The notes under the pieces were generated by a model that saw only the letters and a list, made by a program, of their open reading frames with translations, had not been told where the DNA came from and did no database searches. From Pseudorhodoferax sp. Leaf265 (lineage in GTDB: Bacteria > Pseudomonadota > Gammaproteobacteria > Burkholderiales > Burkholderiaceae_C), in the NCBI RefSeq assembly GCF_001422365.1, contig NZ_LMMT01000036.1, forward strand, positions 189,823-253,822: a stretch of 64,000 bases of DNA, given 5' to 3'. Positions 17,922 through 29,617 of the stretch are shown here, in pieces. How positions within the stretch are numbered: the stretch's first letter is position 1; each line of letters opens with the position of its first letter. The translations under genes were made by a program, and so were the position numbers.

Positions 17922-19160
17922 ATGTCCGACGCATACATCATCGACACCTGCCGCACGCCGCGCGGCATCGGAAAGGTCGGCAAGGGCGCCCTTGCCGACC
18001 AGCACCCCCAGCACCTGGCCGCCACCGTGCTCAAGGCGCTGGCCGAGCGCAACCAGCTCGACACCGCCGAGGTGGACGACGTGATCTGGGGCACCTCGAC
18101 CCAGCGCGGCAAGCAGGGCAACGACATGGCCCGCATGGCGCTGCTGGACGCCGGCTACAGCCACCTGGCCAGCGGCGTGACGCTGGACCGTTTCTGCGGC
18201 TCGGGCATCACCTCGGTCAACCTGGCGGCCGCCACCGTGGCCGCCGGCTTCGAAGACTTGGTCATCGCGGGCGGCTGCGAGATGATGAGCTACACCGCCA
18301 CGCTGGCCGACCCCGCCAACCCCAGCATGATGGACGCCGGCAACCTGCGCCTGCGCCGCAACGTGCCGCAGTCGCACCAGGGCGTCTGCGCCGACGCCAT
18401 CGCCACGCTGGAAGGCATCCCGCGCAGCGCGCTGGACGAACTGGCGCTGCTGAGCCAGCAGCGCGCCGCCGCCGCCATCGAGGGCGGCCACTTCCAACGC
18501 AGCCTGGTGCCGGTCTACCGCGAAGATGGCAGCCTGGCGCTGGACCGCGAGGAGTTCCCGCGCCCGCAGACCACGCTGGAGGGCCTGGCCTCGCTCAAGC
18601 CGGCTTTCGAGGTCATGGCCGAGCGCCCCATCGACGCGCAGGGCAACACCTACGCGGGCCTGATCCGCCAGGTCTTCCCCGAACTCAAGATCAACTACGT
18701 GCACCACGCCGGCAACAGCTCGGGCGTGGTCGACGGCGCCGGCGCGCTGCTGCTGGCCTCTGGCGCCTACGCCAAGAAGCGCGGGCTCCAACCCCGCGCG
18801 CGCATCGTCGCCATGGCCAACGTGGGCGACAGCGCCACGCTGATGCTGAACGCCCCGGTGCCGGCCGCGCGCAAGGTGCTGGCCAAGGCCGGCCTCACCG
18901 TGGACGACATCGACCTGTGGGAGATCAACGAAGCCTTCGCCGTGGTGGCCGAGAAGTTCATCCGCGACCTGAAGCTGGACCGCGCCAAGGTCAACGTCAA
19001 CGGTGGCGCCATGGCGCTGGGCCACCCCATCGGCGCGACAGGCTCGCTGCTGATCGGCACGCTGCTGGACGAGCTAGAGCGGCGCGACCTCAAGCGCGGC
19101 CTGGTCACGATGTGCGCTGCCGGCGGCATGGCACCGGCCATCATCATCGAGCGCGTCTAA
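17922..19160 (+). CDS. Acetyl-CoA C-acyltransferase (thiolase, FadA type)
   Basis: This enzyme performs thiolytic cleavage of 3-ketoacyl-CoA. The 412 residues contain the nucleophile region TLDRFCGSGITSVNLAA (Cys near 92) and NVNGGAMALGHPIGATGS with the conserved histidine. TMCAAGGMAPAIIIERV holds the second cysteine. It differs clearly from the thiolase at 4368, so the two probably act on different chain types. It starts an operon with a binding protein and a ligase. Confidence 0.91.
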   Translation: MSDAYIIDTCRTPRGIGKVGKGALADQHPQHLAATVLKALAERNQLDTAEVDDVIWGTSTQRGKQGNDMARMALLDAGYSHLASGVTLDRFCGSGITSVNLAAATVAAGFEDLVIAGGCEMMSYTATLADPANPSMMDAGNLRLRRNVPQSHQGVCADAIATLEGIPRSALDELALLSQQRAAAAIEGGHFQRSLVPVYREDGSLALDREEFPRPQTTLEGLASLKPAFEVMAERPIDAQGNTYAGLIRQVFPELKINYVHHAGNSSGVVDGAGALLLASGAYAKKRGLQPRARIVAMANVGDSATLMLNAPVPAARKVLAKAGLTVDDIDLWEINEAFAVVAEKFIRDLKLDRAKVNVNGGAMALGHPIGATGSLLIGTLLDELERRDLKRGLVTMCAAGGMAPAIIIERV

Positions 19161-19233
19161 GCGCTCCCCTTTCGTCCTTCCAGCCCATGGCCACGCGCCA
19201 TGGGCCTGGCCTGCTGCTGCCTCCTCACTGCCC

Positions 19234-20436
19234 ATGACCACCTTCGCCTCCCGCAGAACCACGCTGATCGCCCTGGCCGCCGCTCTCACCACCGGCTCCG
19301 TGCTGGCCCAGAAGAAGTACGACCCCGGCGCCAGCGACACCAGCATCAAGATTGGCAACCTGGTCGCCTACTCGGGCCCCGTGTCGGCCTACGGCACCAT
19401 CGGCAAATCGGCGGGCGCCTATTTCGCCAAGGTCAATGCCGAAGGCGGCATCAACGGCCGCAAGATCGAGTACCTGTCGCTGGACGACGCCTACACGCCG
19501 TCCAAGACCGTGGAGCAGGCGCGCAAGCTGGTCGAGCAGGAGGAGGTGCTGGCGCTGTTCCTGCCGGTGGGCACGGCCCACAACCAGGCCATCCAGCGCT
19601 ACATGAACGCCAAGAAGGTGCCGCAGCTGTTCGTGGGCTCGGGCGCCACGCGCTGGGGCGACATCACGAAATTTCCGTGGACGCTGGGCTGGCAGCCGAC
19701 CTACCACACCGAGGGCCGGGTGTTCGGCCAGCACGCGCTGGCCAGCAACCCGAACGCCAAGATCGCCGTGCTGATGCAGAACGACGACTTTGGCAAGGAC
19801 TTCCAGAAGGGCCTGCTCGATGGCCTGGGCGACAAGGCCAAGGCGCACATCGTCTCGACCCAGACCTTCGAGGTGACCGACCCCACGGTGGACAGCCAGA
19901 TCGTCTCGGCCCGTGCGGCGGGTGCCGACGTGCTGATCATCCTGGCCACGCCCAAGTTCGCCGCCATGGCCATCCGCAAGACGGCCGAAATGGGCTGGAA
20001 CGCCCAGCGCTACGTGGCCAGCGTGGCGCAATCGGTCGGCGCGGTGCTGAAACCCGCCGGCCTGCAGAACGCCGAGGGCGTGATCAGCGCCACCTACTTC
20101 CGCGACCCGTCCGACCCGGGCCAGAAGGACACACCCGAGGTCAAGCAGTATCTGGCCTTCATGCAGCAGCACTATCCGCAGGGCGACCCGTACGACTCGC
20201 TGAACCTGATCGGCTACTCGGCCGCGCAGACGCTGGTGCAGACGCTCAAGCAGGCCGGTGACAACCTGACGCGCGAGAACGTCATGAAGCAGGCGCTGAG
20301 TTTGTCCATGACGCTGCCCATGCTGTACCCCGGCATCGACGTGAAGACCGGTCCCAGCGACTTCTTCCCGATCGAGAAGATGCAGCTGATCCGCTTCAAC
20401 GGCACGCGCTACGAGCCCGTGGGCAGCCTGTTCTGA
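19234..20436 (+). CDS. ABC transporter substrate-binding protein (LivK-like)
   Basis: This 400-residue periplasmic receptor has a signal peptide (RRTTLIALAAALTTGSVLAQ) and the mature start KKYDPGASDTSIKIGNLVAYSG. It is a close paralogue of the protein at 14357. It is third of three such receptors in the window served by only one permease/ATPase set. It lies between a thiolase and an acyl-CoA ligase, consistent with uptake of an acid for CoA activation. Confidence 0.87.
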   Translation: MTTFASRRTTLIALAAALTTGSVLAQKKYDPGASDTSIKIGNLVAYSGPVSAYGTIGKSAGAYFAKVNAEGGINGRKIEYLSLDDAYTPSKTVEQARKLVEQEEVLALFLPVGTAHNQAIQRYMNAKKVPQLFVGSGATRWGDITKFPWTLGWQPTYHTEGRVFGQHALASNPNAKIAVLMQNDDFGKDFQKGLLDGLGDKAKAHIVSTQTFEVTDPTVDSQIVSARAAGADVLIILATPKFAAMAIRKTAEMGWNAQRYVASVAQSVGAVLKPAGLQNAEGVISATYFRDPSDPGQKDTPEVKQYLAFMQQHYPQGDPYDSLNLIGYSAAQTLVQTLKQAGDNLTRENVMKQALSLSMTLPMLYPGIDVKTGPSDFFPIEKMQLIRFNGTRYEPVGSLF

Positions 20437-20447
20437 GCGGCACGCCC

Positions 20448-21992
20448 ATGCACGGTCCGACCGCCCCCGCCCTGGCACTGCGCGCGCTGCGCCGCTATCC
20501 GGACCGCATCGCCTTCGCCGAGGACGGGCGCCAGCTCTCCTACGCCGGCACGCTGGCGCTGATCGGCCGCATCCAGGCCGTGCTGGCGGCCGGCGACACG
20601 GCAGCGCCGCGCGTGGCGCTGCTGAGCGCCAACCGCGCAGAGGCCTGGGCCGCCGAGATCGCTGTGCAGGCGCTGGGCGGCAGCACCACCTGGCTGCACC
20701 CGCTCGCCGCGCTGCCCGAGCAGCAGTTCCAGATCGCCGATGCCCAGGCCGAGTTGCTGGTGGTGGACGCGGAGACCTACGCCGAGCGCGGCGGCGCGCT
20801 GGCGGCCGGCTGCCCTCAGCTGCGCCAGGTCTGGACGCTGGGGCCGGCCGGCTACGGGCAAGACCTGCTCGCGGCCATGGCAGTGGCCGGTGAGCACAGC
20901 CCGCGCGACTTCTCGCAGGCGAACACCGTCGCCAGCCTGGGCTACACGGGCGGCACCACGGGCCGCTCCAAGGCCGCGCTGCGCCACCAGCACCAGGCGG
21001 CCGCGATCACGCGCGCCATCCTCGCGGACTTCGAGCTGCCGGCCACGCCGCGCTACCTGGCGGCCGCGCCCATCAGCCATGTGGCCGGCACCAAGGTGCT
21101 GCCCACGCTGCTGCGCGGCGGCACCGTGCACCTGCAGCGCGGCTTCGACCCAGACAGGCTGCTGGCCACGCTGCAGGCCGAGCGCATCAACATGACGCTG
21201 CTCGTGCCGACCATGGTCTACAAGCTGCTGGACCATCCGGGCCTGGACGCGACCGACCTCGGCGCGCTGGAGTTGCTGCTGTACGGCGCCTCGCCGATGT
21301 CGCCGACGCGGCTGCTGGAGGGCATGGAGCGCATCGGCCCGGTGTTCTCGCAGCTCTACGGCCAGACCGAGTGCTACCCGATCAGCCTGTTGCGCAAGGC
21401 CGACCACGACGCGCGCCGGCCCGAGCGCTTCGCCTCCTGCGGCATGCCGCTGGCCGGCTGCGACGTGCGCCTGCTGGGCGACGACGGCGCAGAGGTGGCC
21501 CCAGGCGAGCCCGGCGAGATCTGCGTGCGCGCCGACAGCGCCATGGCGCTGTACTGGAACCGGCCCGAGCTCACGGCCGAGACGCTGGCCGGCGGCTGGC
21601 TGCACACCAGCGACATCGCACGCCAGGACGACGAAGGCTACCTCTACATCGTGGACCGCAAGAAGGACATGGTGGTCTCGGGCGGCTTCAACGTCTACCC
21701 GCGCGAGGTGGAGGACGTGCTGACCACCCACCCGGCCGTGGCCATTGCAGCCGTGATCGGCGTGCCCGATGCGACCTGGGGTGAGGCCGTGGCCGCCATG
21801 GTCGTGTGCCGGCCCGGCATGCAGGTGGACGCGCAGGCGCTCATGGCGCTCGTCAAGCAGCACAAGGGCGCGCAGCAGGCGCCCAAGCGCGTGGACTTCG
21901 TGGATGCGCTGCCGCTCACGGCACTCGGCAAGGTCGACAAGAAAGCCTTGCGCGCGCCATTCTGGGACGGGCAGCAGCGCAAGGTGGGTTGA
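20448..21992 (+). CDS. Acyl-CoA ligase (AMP-forming)
   Basis: It activates a carboxylate to acyl-CoA. The 514 residues carry the P-loop YTGGTTGRSKAALRHQ near 165, YGQTECYP near 306, and the hinge region LYIVDRKKDMVVSGGFNVYPREVEDVL. The acyl-transfer lysine lies in TALGKVDKKALRAPFW. The divergent N-terminal half suggests a substrate different from the other two ligases. It starts 11 bases after the binding protein stop. Confidence 0.88.
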   Translation: MHGPTAPALALRALRRYPDRIAFAEDGRQLSYAGTLALIGRIQAVLAAGDTAAPRVALLSANRAEAWAAEIAVQALGGSTTWLHPLAALPEQQFQIADAQAELLVVDAETYAERGGALAAGCPQLRQVWTLGPAGYGQDLLAAMAVAGEHSPRDFSQANTVASLGYTGGTTGRSKAALRHQHQAAAITRAILADFELPATPRYLAAAPISHVAGTKVLPTLLRGGTVHLQRGFDPDRLLATLQAERINMTLLVPTMVYKLLDHPGLDATDLGALELLLYGASPMSPTRLLEGMERIGPVFSQLYGQTECYPISLLRKADHDARRPERFASCGMPLAGCDVRLLGDDGAEVAPGEPGEICVRADSAMALYWNRPELTAETLAGGWLHTSDIARQDDEGYLYIVDRKKDMVVSGGFNVYPREVEDVLTTHPAVAIAAVIGVPDATWGEAVAAMVVCRPGMQVDAQALMALVKQHKGAQQAPKRVDFVDALPLTALGKVDKKALRAPFWDGQQRKVG

Positions 21993-22036
21993 CTGTCCCT
22001 TGGACGACGCGGCCGCTGCAGCCGCACGCCTAAGAT
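21993..22036 (+). promoter_or_regulatory. Degenerate activator operator plus -10 for the Baeyer-Villiger monooxygenase operon
   Basis: The right half GGACGA (22002-22007) is intact. The left half is weak (GTCC at 21995-21998, with the spacer one base shorter). Downstream, 23 bases lead to TAAGAT at 22031-22036, the same geometry as the strong copies. The ATG is at 22079. Confidence 0.5.
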
Positions 22037-22078
22037 GGCCCGCGAGGCACCCTGTGCACCGCGACAAGGAGACAAGCC

Positions 22079-23593
22079 ATGGCCATCGCCCAGAGCCAGA
22101 CTGAGAGCCAGATCGACGGCCAGAACGTCGGCGGCGCGCACTTCGACTTCCTGGTCATCGGTGCTGGCATCTCCGGCATCGGCGCAGCGCGCCACCTGCG
22201 CGCGCGCTGGCCCGAACGCCGCTTCGCCGTGCTCGAGGCCATGGACGGTTTCGGCGGCACCTGGTGGACGCACCGCTATCCCGGCGCGCGCTCCGACAGC
22301 GACCTCCACACCTACGGCTACGCCTTCAAGCCCTGGATGGGCAGCGCCATCGCCACGGCCGACGAGATCCGCCGCTACCTGGCCGAGACCATCGCAGAGA
22401 ACGGCCTGGCGCCGCACATCCGCTACGGCCACCGCGTGCTGTCGGCCGACTGGTCGTCGCAGGACCGGCGCTGGACCCTGCGCATCGCGCGCAAGGGCAC
22501 CGACGCGCCGCTCGTGCTGACCACCGGCTTCCTCTGGATGTGCGCCGGCTACTACGACCACGGCCAGCCCTACACGCCCGACTGGCCGGGGCTGGACCGC
22601 TTCCAGGGCCGCGTGGTGCACCCGCAGCACTGGCCCGAGGACCTCGATTGCACGGGCCAGCGCGTCGTGGTGGTCGGCTCGGGCGCCACGGCCGCCACGC
22701 TGATCCCGGCGCTGGCCGAGCAGGTGGCGCACGTGACCATGCTGCAGCGCTCGCCGACCTTCTTCTCGGCCCTGCCGCGTGCCCATCCGCTGGAGGCCCC
22801 GCTGCGCGCGCTGGACCTGCCGGCCGAGTGGACGCACGAGATCCTGCGCCGCGCCCACATCGCACGCAACAGCGAGGTGGTGCGCATGTCCTTCGAGCGC
22901 CCGGAAGACCTGCGTGCCAACCTGATCGAGCAGGCGCGCAGCCAGCTGCCCGCGGACTTCGACGTGGACCGGCACTTCAACCCGCGCTACCGCCCCTGGC
23001 AGCAGCGCGTGGCCGTGGTGCCCGACGGTGACCTGTTCGCCGCCATCCGCAGCGGCAAGGCCTCGGTCGTCACCGACGGCATCGCGTGCTTCGACGCCAC
23101 CGGCATCCGGCTGGCCGGCGGCGCGCACCTTGCGGCCGACGTGGTCGTCACGGCGACCGGCTTCGACCTGCAGGTGCTGGGCGGCGTGCCCTTCGCCATC
23201 GACGGCATGCCGGTGGACTTCACGCAGCGCGTGACGTGGCGCGGCGTCATGCTCGAAGGCCTGCCCAACCTGGCCTATGTGATGGGCTATTTCCGTTCGA
23301 GCTGGACGCTGCGGCTGGATCTGGTCTGCGACCTCGTGTGCCGCGTGCTGGAGCACATGCAGGCCCGTGGCCACACCGTGGTCGAGCCGCGGCTGCGCGC
23401 AGAAGATGCCGGCATGCCGCGCCAGCCCTGGATGGACCCGCAGAACTTCAACGCGGGCTACATCCTGCGCGCGCAGCACCGCATGTTTGGCCAGGGCGAC
23501 CGCGACCCGTGGCGGCACAACCTCGAATACCACGAAGAGCGCAGCCTGCTGCCCGCCGTGCGCGCCGACGAGAACGCGCTCGCCTACCGTTGA
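22079..23593 (+). CDS. Type I Baeyer-Villiger monooxygenase (flavin-containing)
   Basis: It is predicted to insert oxygen next to a ketone, giving an ester or lactone, using FAD and NADPH. The 504 residues have the FAD Rossmann motif GAGISGIG at about 28-35 and FGGTWWTHRYPGARSD near 58-73. The exact fingerprint FxGxxxHxxxWP is seen as FQGRVVHPQHWP near 175-186. A second Rossmann motif, GSGATAA, lies near 200. AAGGAG precedes the ATG. The next gene is an esterase, which would hydrolyse the product. The ketone substrate is unknown. Confidence 0.88.
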   Translation: MAIAQSQTESQIDGQNVGGAHFDFLVIGAGISGIGAARHLRARWPERRFAVLEAMDGFGGTWWTHRYPGARSDSDLHTYGYAFKPWMGSAIATADEIRRYLAETIAENGLAPHIRYGHRVLSADWSSQDRRWTLRIARKGTDAPLVLTTGFLWMCAGYYDHGQPYTPDWPGLDRFQGRVVHPQHWPEDLDCTGQRVVVVGSGATAATLIPALAEQVAHVTMLQRSPTFFSALPRAHPLEAPLRALDLPAEWTHEILRRAHIARNSEVVRMSFERPEDLRANLIEQARSQLPADFDVDRHFNPRYRPWQQRVAVVPDGDLFAAIRSGKASVVTDGIACFDATGIRLAGGAHLAADVVVTATGFDLQVLGGVPFAIDGMPVDFTQRVTWRGVMLEGLPNLAYVMGYFRSSWTLRLDLVCDLVCRVLEHMQARGHTVVEPRLRAEDAGMPRQPWMDPQNFNAGYILRAQHRMFGQGDRDPWRHNLEYHEERSLLPAVRADENALAYR

Positions 23594-23613
23594 ACGCCCA
23601 AGGAGCCCATCCG

Positions 23614-24555
23614 ATGCCCCTCGATCCCCACCTCGCCGGCGTGCTGCAAATGATGGCTGCAACGGGCAGGAAGCCCACCTCCGAAGGCACGCCCGCCGAG
23701 GGCCGTGCGGGCTACCTTGCACTGACGCTGGGCACCCGCAAGCCCCACGAGGTCGTGCCCGTGGCCAGCGTGCAGGACGGCACGGTCGACGGCGCCACCG
23801 GGCCGCTGCGGGCCCGCATCTACCGCCCGGAGGGCGCGGGGCCCTTCCCCACCGTGGCCTACTTTCACGGGGGCGGCTGGGTCATCGGCGACCTCGATAC
23901 GCACGACAACATGTGCCGCGACCTCTGCCGCGGCGCACGGGCCGTGGTGGTGGCCGTGGACTACCGGCTCGCACCCGAGCACCCATTTCCCGCCGCGGTC
24001 GACGACACCGCGGCCGCGACGCGCTGGGTCGTCGCGCACGCGGCCGAACTCGGCGGCAACCCCACCGTGGGCGTGGCCGGCGACAGCGCGGGCGGCAACC
24101 TCTCGGCCGTGGTCGCGCAGCAGCTGCGCGATGCCGGCACCGCGCTGGCCGCGCAGTTCCTGATCTATCCCGCGGTGGACCATGCCCAGGCCGACTACGC
24201 CAGCCTGGCGCAGAACGCCAAGGGCTACTTCCTGGAGACTACTACCATGGCCTGGTTCTACGGGCACTACGCCGGCACCATTGCCGACCCGCTGGACCCG
24301 CGCCTGGCGCCGCTGCGCCACACCGACCTCACGCGGCTGCCGCCGGCCGTGGTCGTGACGGCCGAGTTCGACCCGCTGCGCGACAGCGGCGCGGCCTATG
24401 CCGAGGCACTGCGGGCCGCCGGCAACCAGGTCGACTACCTGGCCGGGCCCGGCATGGTGCACGGCTTCTACGACATGGGGCGCTGGTCGCCGGCCGCGCA
24501 GGCCCTCGTGCAGCAGGGCATCCGACGCTTCGGCGAGGTGCTGCGCGGCGGCTGA
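23614..24555 (+). CDS. Alpha/beta hydrolase, hormone-sensitive lipase family
   Basis: This serine esterase has 313 residues. The oxyanion motif HGGGW lies at 85-89, the nucleophile Ser158 in GDSAGG, the acid in TAEFDPLRD near 254, and the histidine in GMVHGF near 284. ATG 23614 follows AAGGAG. It directly follows the Baeyer-Villiger monooxygenase, the classic pair in which the esterase opens the ester or lactone made from a ketone. Confidence 0.88.
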   Translation: MPLDPHLAGVLQMMAATGRKPTSEGTPAEGRAGYLALTLGTRKPHEVVPVASVQDGTVDGATGPLRARIYRPEGAGPFPTVAYFHGGGWVIGDLDTHDNMCRDLCRGARAVVVAVDYRLAPEHPFPAAVDDTAAATRWVVAHAAELGGNPTVGVAGDSAGGNLSAVVAQQLRDAGTALAAQFLIYPAVDHAQADYASLAQNAKGYFLETTTMAWFYGHYAGTIADPLDPRLAPLRHTDLTRLPPAVVVTAEFDPLRDSGAAYAEALRAAGNQVDYLAGPGMVHGFYDMGRWSPAAQALVQQGIRRFGEVLRGG

Positions 24556-24572
24556 TCCGGCGCGACGGCAGC

Positions 24573-24895
24573 TCAGTCCACGGGCTGGGACCGTTCGCGC
24601 AGCTGCTCTCGAGCACCTTGCCGCTGGGGTTGCGCGGCAGCGCGTCGAGAAACACCGCGCGGCGCCGGCACTTGTAGCGTGCGACGCGTTCGCGGCAGAA
24701 CGTGGCGATGGCCTCGGCGTCGGCGGGCATGCCGGGGCGCAGCACCACGCAGGCCTGCACCGCTTCGCCCCAGGTCGGGTCAGGCACGCCGATCACGGCG
24801 CAGCCGGCCACGGCCGGGTGCGTGGCCAGCACGTTCTCGACCTCGATCGGGTAGATGTTCTCGCCGCCCGAGATCACCATGTCCTTGGCATGCGG
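24573..24895 (-). pseudogene. C-terminal remnant of an acyl-CoA ligase
   Basis: The frame encodes about the last 107 residues of a fourth AMP-forming ligase: KDMVISGGENIYPIEVENVL, GVPDPTWGEAVQACVVLRPG and LPRNPSGKVL. The N-terminal four fifths are missing and there is no start. After GKVL a single base appears lost. Restoring it continues the protein as REQLRERSQPVD and stops at 24573-24575, whereas the present frame reads on into the neighbour. It lies between the esterase and SDR genes, so the loss probably came by internal deletion. Confidence 0.75.
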
Positions 24896-24916
24896 CCGGG
24901 CACATGCCCGGACCGC
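24892..24916 (-). terminator. Strong GC hairpin after the SDR gene
   Basis: Arms 24892-24902 and 24905-24916 pair over 11 bp with one bulged A and a 2-base loop. It lies 12 bases past the stop of the SDR gene (24928) and at the broken edge of the ligase remnant. There is no T tract, so termination is uncertain. Confidence 0.4.
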
Positions 24917-24927
24917 GCAATCCGCGC

Positions 24928-25722
<795 letters not shown>

Positions 25723-25750
25723 GAGTTCTCTCCTGGTTTGCTTGTGTTGT

Positions 25751-27916
<2,166 letters not shown>

Positions 27917-27949
27917 TCTCCCTGCGGGCCCCTGCCCGCGTGCCGGGAA

Positions 27950-27994
27950 AGTCTAGGGAACGGGCCTGGGCCGGGCCATCGTCCGAACGGACGA
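27950..27994 (-). promoter_or_regulatory. Predicted activator operator plus -10 for fadB-SDR
   Basis: The copy TCGTCC-GAAC-GGACGA at 27979-27994 has perfect arms. Toward fadB, 23 bases lead to TAGACT at 27955-27950. The palindrome centre would lie near -43 relative to the expected start, the usual place for a class II activator. Confidence 0.68.
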
Positions 27995-28002
27995 ATCGGC
28001 TT

Positions 28003-28968
28003 TCAGTCCAGCCGGATGTTGTTCTCGGTGATGGCCTTCTTCCAGTAGGCCATGTCGTCGCGCAGGCGCTGCTCGAACGCGGCCGGCTGCTCCACCACGG
28101 GCAGCAGGCCCAGCTGCGTGAGCCGCGCCTGCGTCTCGGGCGCCTGCAGCACCTGGGCCACGCCCTCGCGGATGCGGCGCACGGTCTCGGGCGGCGTCTT
28201 GGCGGGCGCGAACAGCGCATACCAGCCCGGCACGTCCAGGCCCGCGTGGCCCAGTTCGGCGAAGGTCGGCACCTCGGGCAGCAGCGGCGCACGGCGCGTG
28301 CCCGTGACCGCATAGGCCTTGAGCCTGCCCGACAGGATGTGCGGCAGCGGCGAGGCGAGGTCGGTGAACGACAGCGTCACATGGCCGGCCAGCAGGTCGT
28401 TGATGAGCGGGGCCGCGCCCTTGTAGGGCACATGCACGGTGCGGATGCCGTTGGCCCGGTTGAAGATCTCCGCAAAGATGTGGGCCGAGGTGCCCGCGCC
28501 ATAGGTGCCGTAGCTGAGCCTGTCCGGGTTGGCCCTGGCCAACGCCACGTAGTCCTTGACCGAGCCGATGCGCGCGTCGTTGGTGACGAAGACCGACACC
28601 GCGTCGGCCACGCGCGCGAGCGGCACGAAGTCCTTCTCCACGTCGTAGGCCATCTTGGGATAGAGCGAAGGCGCCAGCGCCAGCTGGCTGATGCCCAGCA
28701 GCAGCGTGCTGCCGTCCGGCGCCGAACGGGCCACGTGCTCGTTGCCGATCATGCCGGAGGCGCCGGCGCGGTTGTCCACCACGACGGGCTGGCCCCAGAG
28801 CTTCGCCAGGTCGGTCGCCAGGTGGCGCGCCAGGATGTCGCCCATGCCACCGGCCGGGAACGGCATGACCAGGCGCACGGGCTTGTCGGGGTAGGCGTTG
28901 GCGTGCCCCGGCAGCGGCAGGCAGGCGGCCAGGGGCAGCGCGGAGAATCGGCGTCTTGACAGGGGCAT
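28003..28968 (-). CDS. Bug-family tripartite tricarboxylate transporter substrate-binding protein
   Basis: This is a periplasmic solute receptor of the TctC/Bug family with 321 residues. The signal peptide MPLSRRRFSALPLAACLPLPGHANA is followed by YPDKPVRLVMPFPAGGMGD, the standard Bug start. ATG 28968 follows GGAGA; the longer frame to 29094 adds a non-signal leader. It is a lone gene without tctAB and has its own predicted activator site, so it may feed TctAB at 48114-50082. Its ligand is unknown. Confidence 0.87.
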   Translation of the reverse strand: MPLSRRRFSALPLAACLPLPGHANAYPDKPVRLVMPFPAGGMGDILARHLATDLAKLWGQPVVVDNRAGASGMIGNEHVARSAPDGSTLLLGISQLALAPSLYPKMAYDVEKDFVPLARVADAVSVFVTNDARIGSVKDYVALARANPDRLSYGTYGAGTSAHIFAEIFNRANGIRTVHVPYKGAAPLINDLLAGHVTLSFTDLASPLPHILSGRLKAYAVTGTRRAPLLPEVPTFAELGHAGLDVPGWYALFAPAKTPPETVRRIREGVAQVLQAPETQARLTQLGLLPVVEQPAAFEQRLRDDMAYWKKAITENNIRLD

Positions 28969-28993
28969 CGGGGTCTCCAGTGGGTCACCACCC

Positions 28994-29039
28994 ATGCTAG
29001 GAGTGCGGCCCCGCGCCGGGCCATCGTCCAATCGGACGA
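28994..29039 (-). promoter_or_regulatory. Predicted activator operator plus -10 for the Bug gene
   Basis: TCGTCC-AATC-GGACGA at 29024-29039 has perfect arms. Then 24 bases lead to TAGCAT at 28999-28994, and the ATG is at 28968. Confidence 0.65.
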
Positions 29040-29142
29040 GTTCGGACAGCGAAACCGGCGACACCGGATTCCTCAACACACAAATTGGACACAATCCATC
29101 GAATCAACGTGTCGCCCGATAAACACATACAGGAGGCAATTC

Positions 29143-29171
29143 TTATTGTTCATTCGACAAGTTCATACAAT
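29143..29171 (+). promoter_or_regulatory. Possible promoter of the small repeat protein
   Basis: TACAAT at 29166-29171 is a good -10. The best partner 17 bases upstream, TTATTG at 29143-29148, is poor. The stretch 29060-29180 is markedly AT-rich compared with its surroundings. Confidence 0.35.
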
Positions 29172-29328
29172 TTTTGTCGGACCAATGGCTCCGGCGCGCA
29201 GGTCGTTTTTTCGGCATGCGTGTTCTCCCAGACCTGCAAACCTGAAAGTCATCCATGAAGCATCCGATTTTTTCCATTGGCATCGCCCTGGCACAGGTGT
29301 TCGCCGTGAGCGCCTTCGCCCAGGGTGA
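29146..29328 (+). CDS. Possible small TTG-start ORF in the leader of the repeat protein gene
   Basis: A perfect AGGAGG at 29131-29136 stands 9 bases before a TTG that opens a 60-codon frame (MFIRQVHTIFVGPM...). The frame overlaps the start of the next gene out of phase. No family is recognised. The ribosome site is its main support. It competes with the promoter proposed at 29143-29171, since both cannot be used from one transcript. Confidence 0.2.
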   Translation: MFIRQVHTIFVGPMAPARRSFFRHACSPRPANLKVIHEASDFFHWHRPGTGVRRERLRPG

Positions 29329-29608
29329 GGTCGGCGCCTCCAAGGCGCCGCCGCCGGCCGCCAAGGCTTCTCCCGAAGAACGCGCCGCTGCCAAGGCCAA
29401 GCGCAAGGCTGAGGGCGCCGAGGCCATCAGGCAGCAACCGGTGGGGGAAACCGGCCAATCCAAGGCCCCGCCCAGCGCGACGCGTGCTTCGGCCGAAGAG
29501 CGTGCCGCGGCACGCGCCAAGCGCAAGGCCGAAGGCGCCGAGGCGATCAAGCAGCAACCGGATGGCGAAGTCGGCCAGACCAAGGCCCCGCCGCCGGCCA
29601 GCAAGTAA
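29255..29608 (+). CDS. Small exported alanine/lysine-rich repeat protein, function unknown
   Basis: The 117 residues start with a Sec signal (MKHPIFSIGIALAQVFAVSAFAQ). The mature part is built from a unit of about 40 residues, GEVG-SKAPPPAAKASPEERAAAKAKRKAEGAEAIRQQP. The unit is present twice in full (from about 24 and 63) and once as a short third start (GEVGQTKAPPPASK). It is highly charged and probably helical. I do not recognise its function; periplasmic location is inferred from the signal. Confidence 0.7.
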   Translation: MKHPIFSIGIALAQVFAVSAFAQGEVGASKAPPPAAKASPEERAAAKAKRKAEGAEAIRQQPVGETGQSKAPPSATRASAEERAAARAKRKAEGAEAIKQQPDGEVGQTKAPPPASK

Positions 29609-29617
29609 GCCGGCAAC

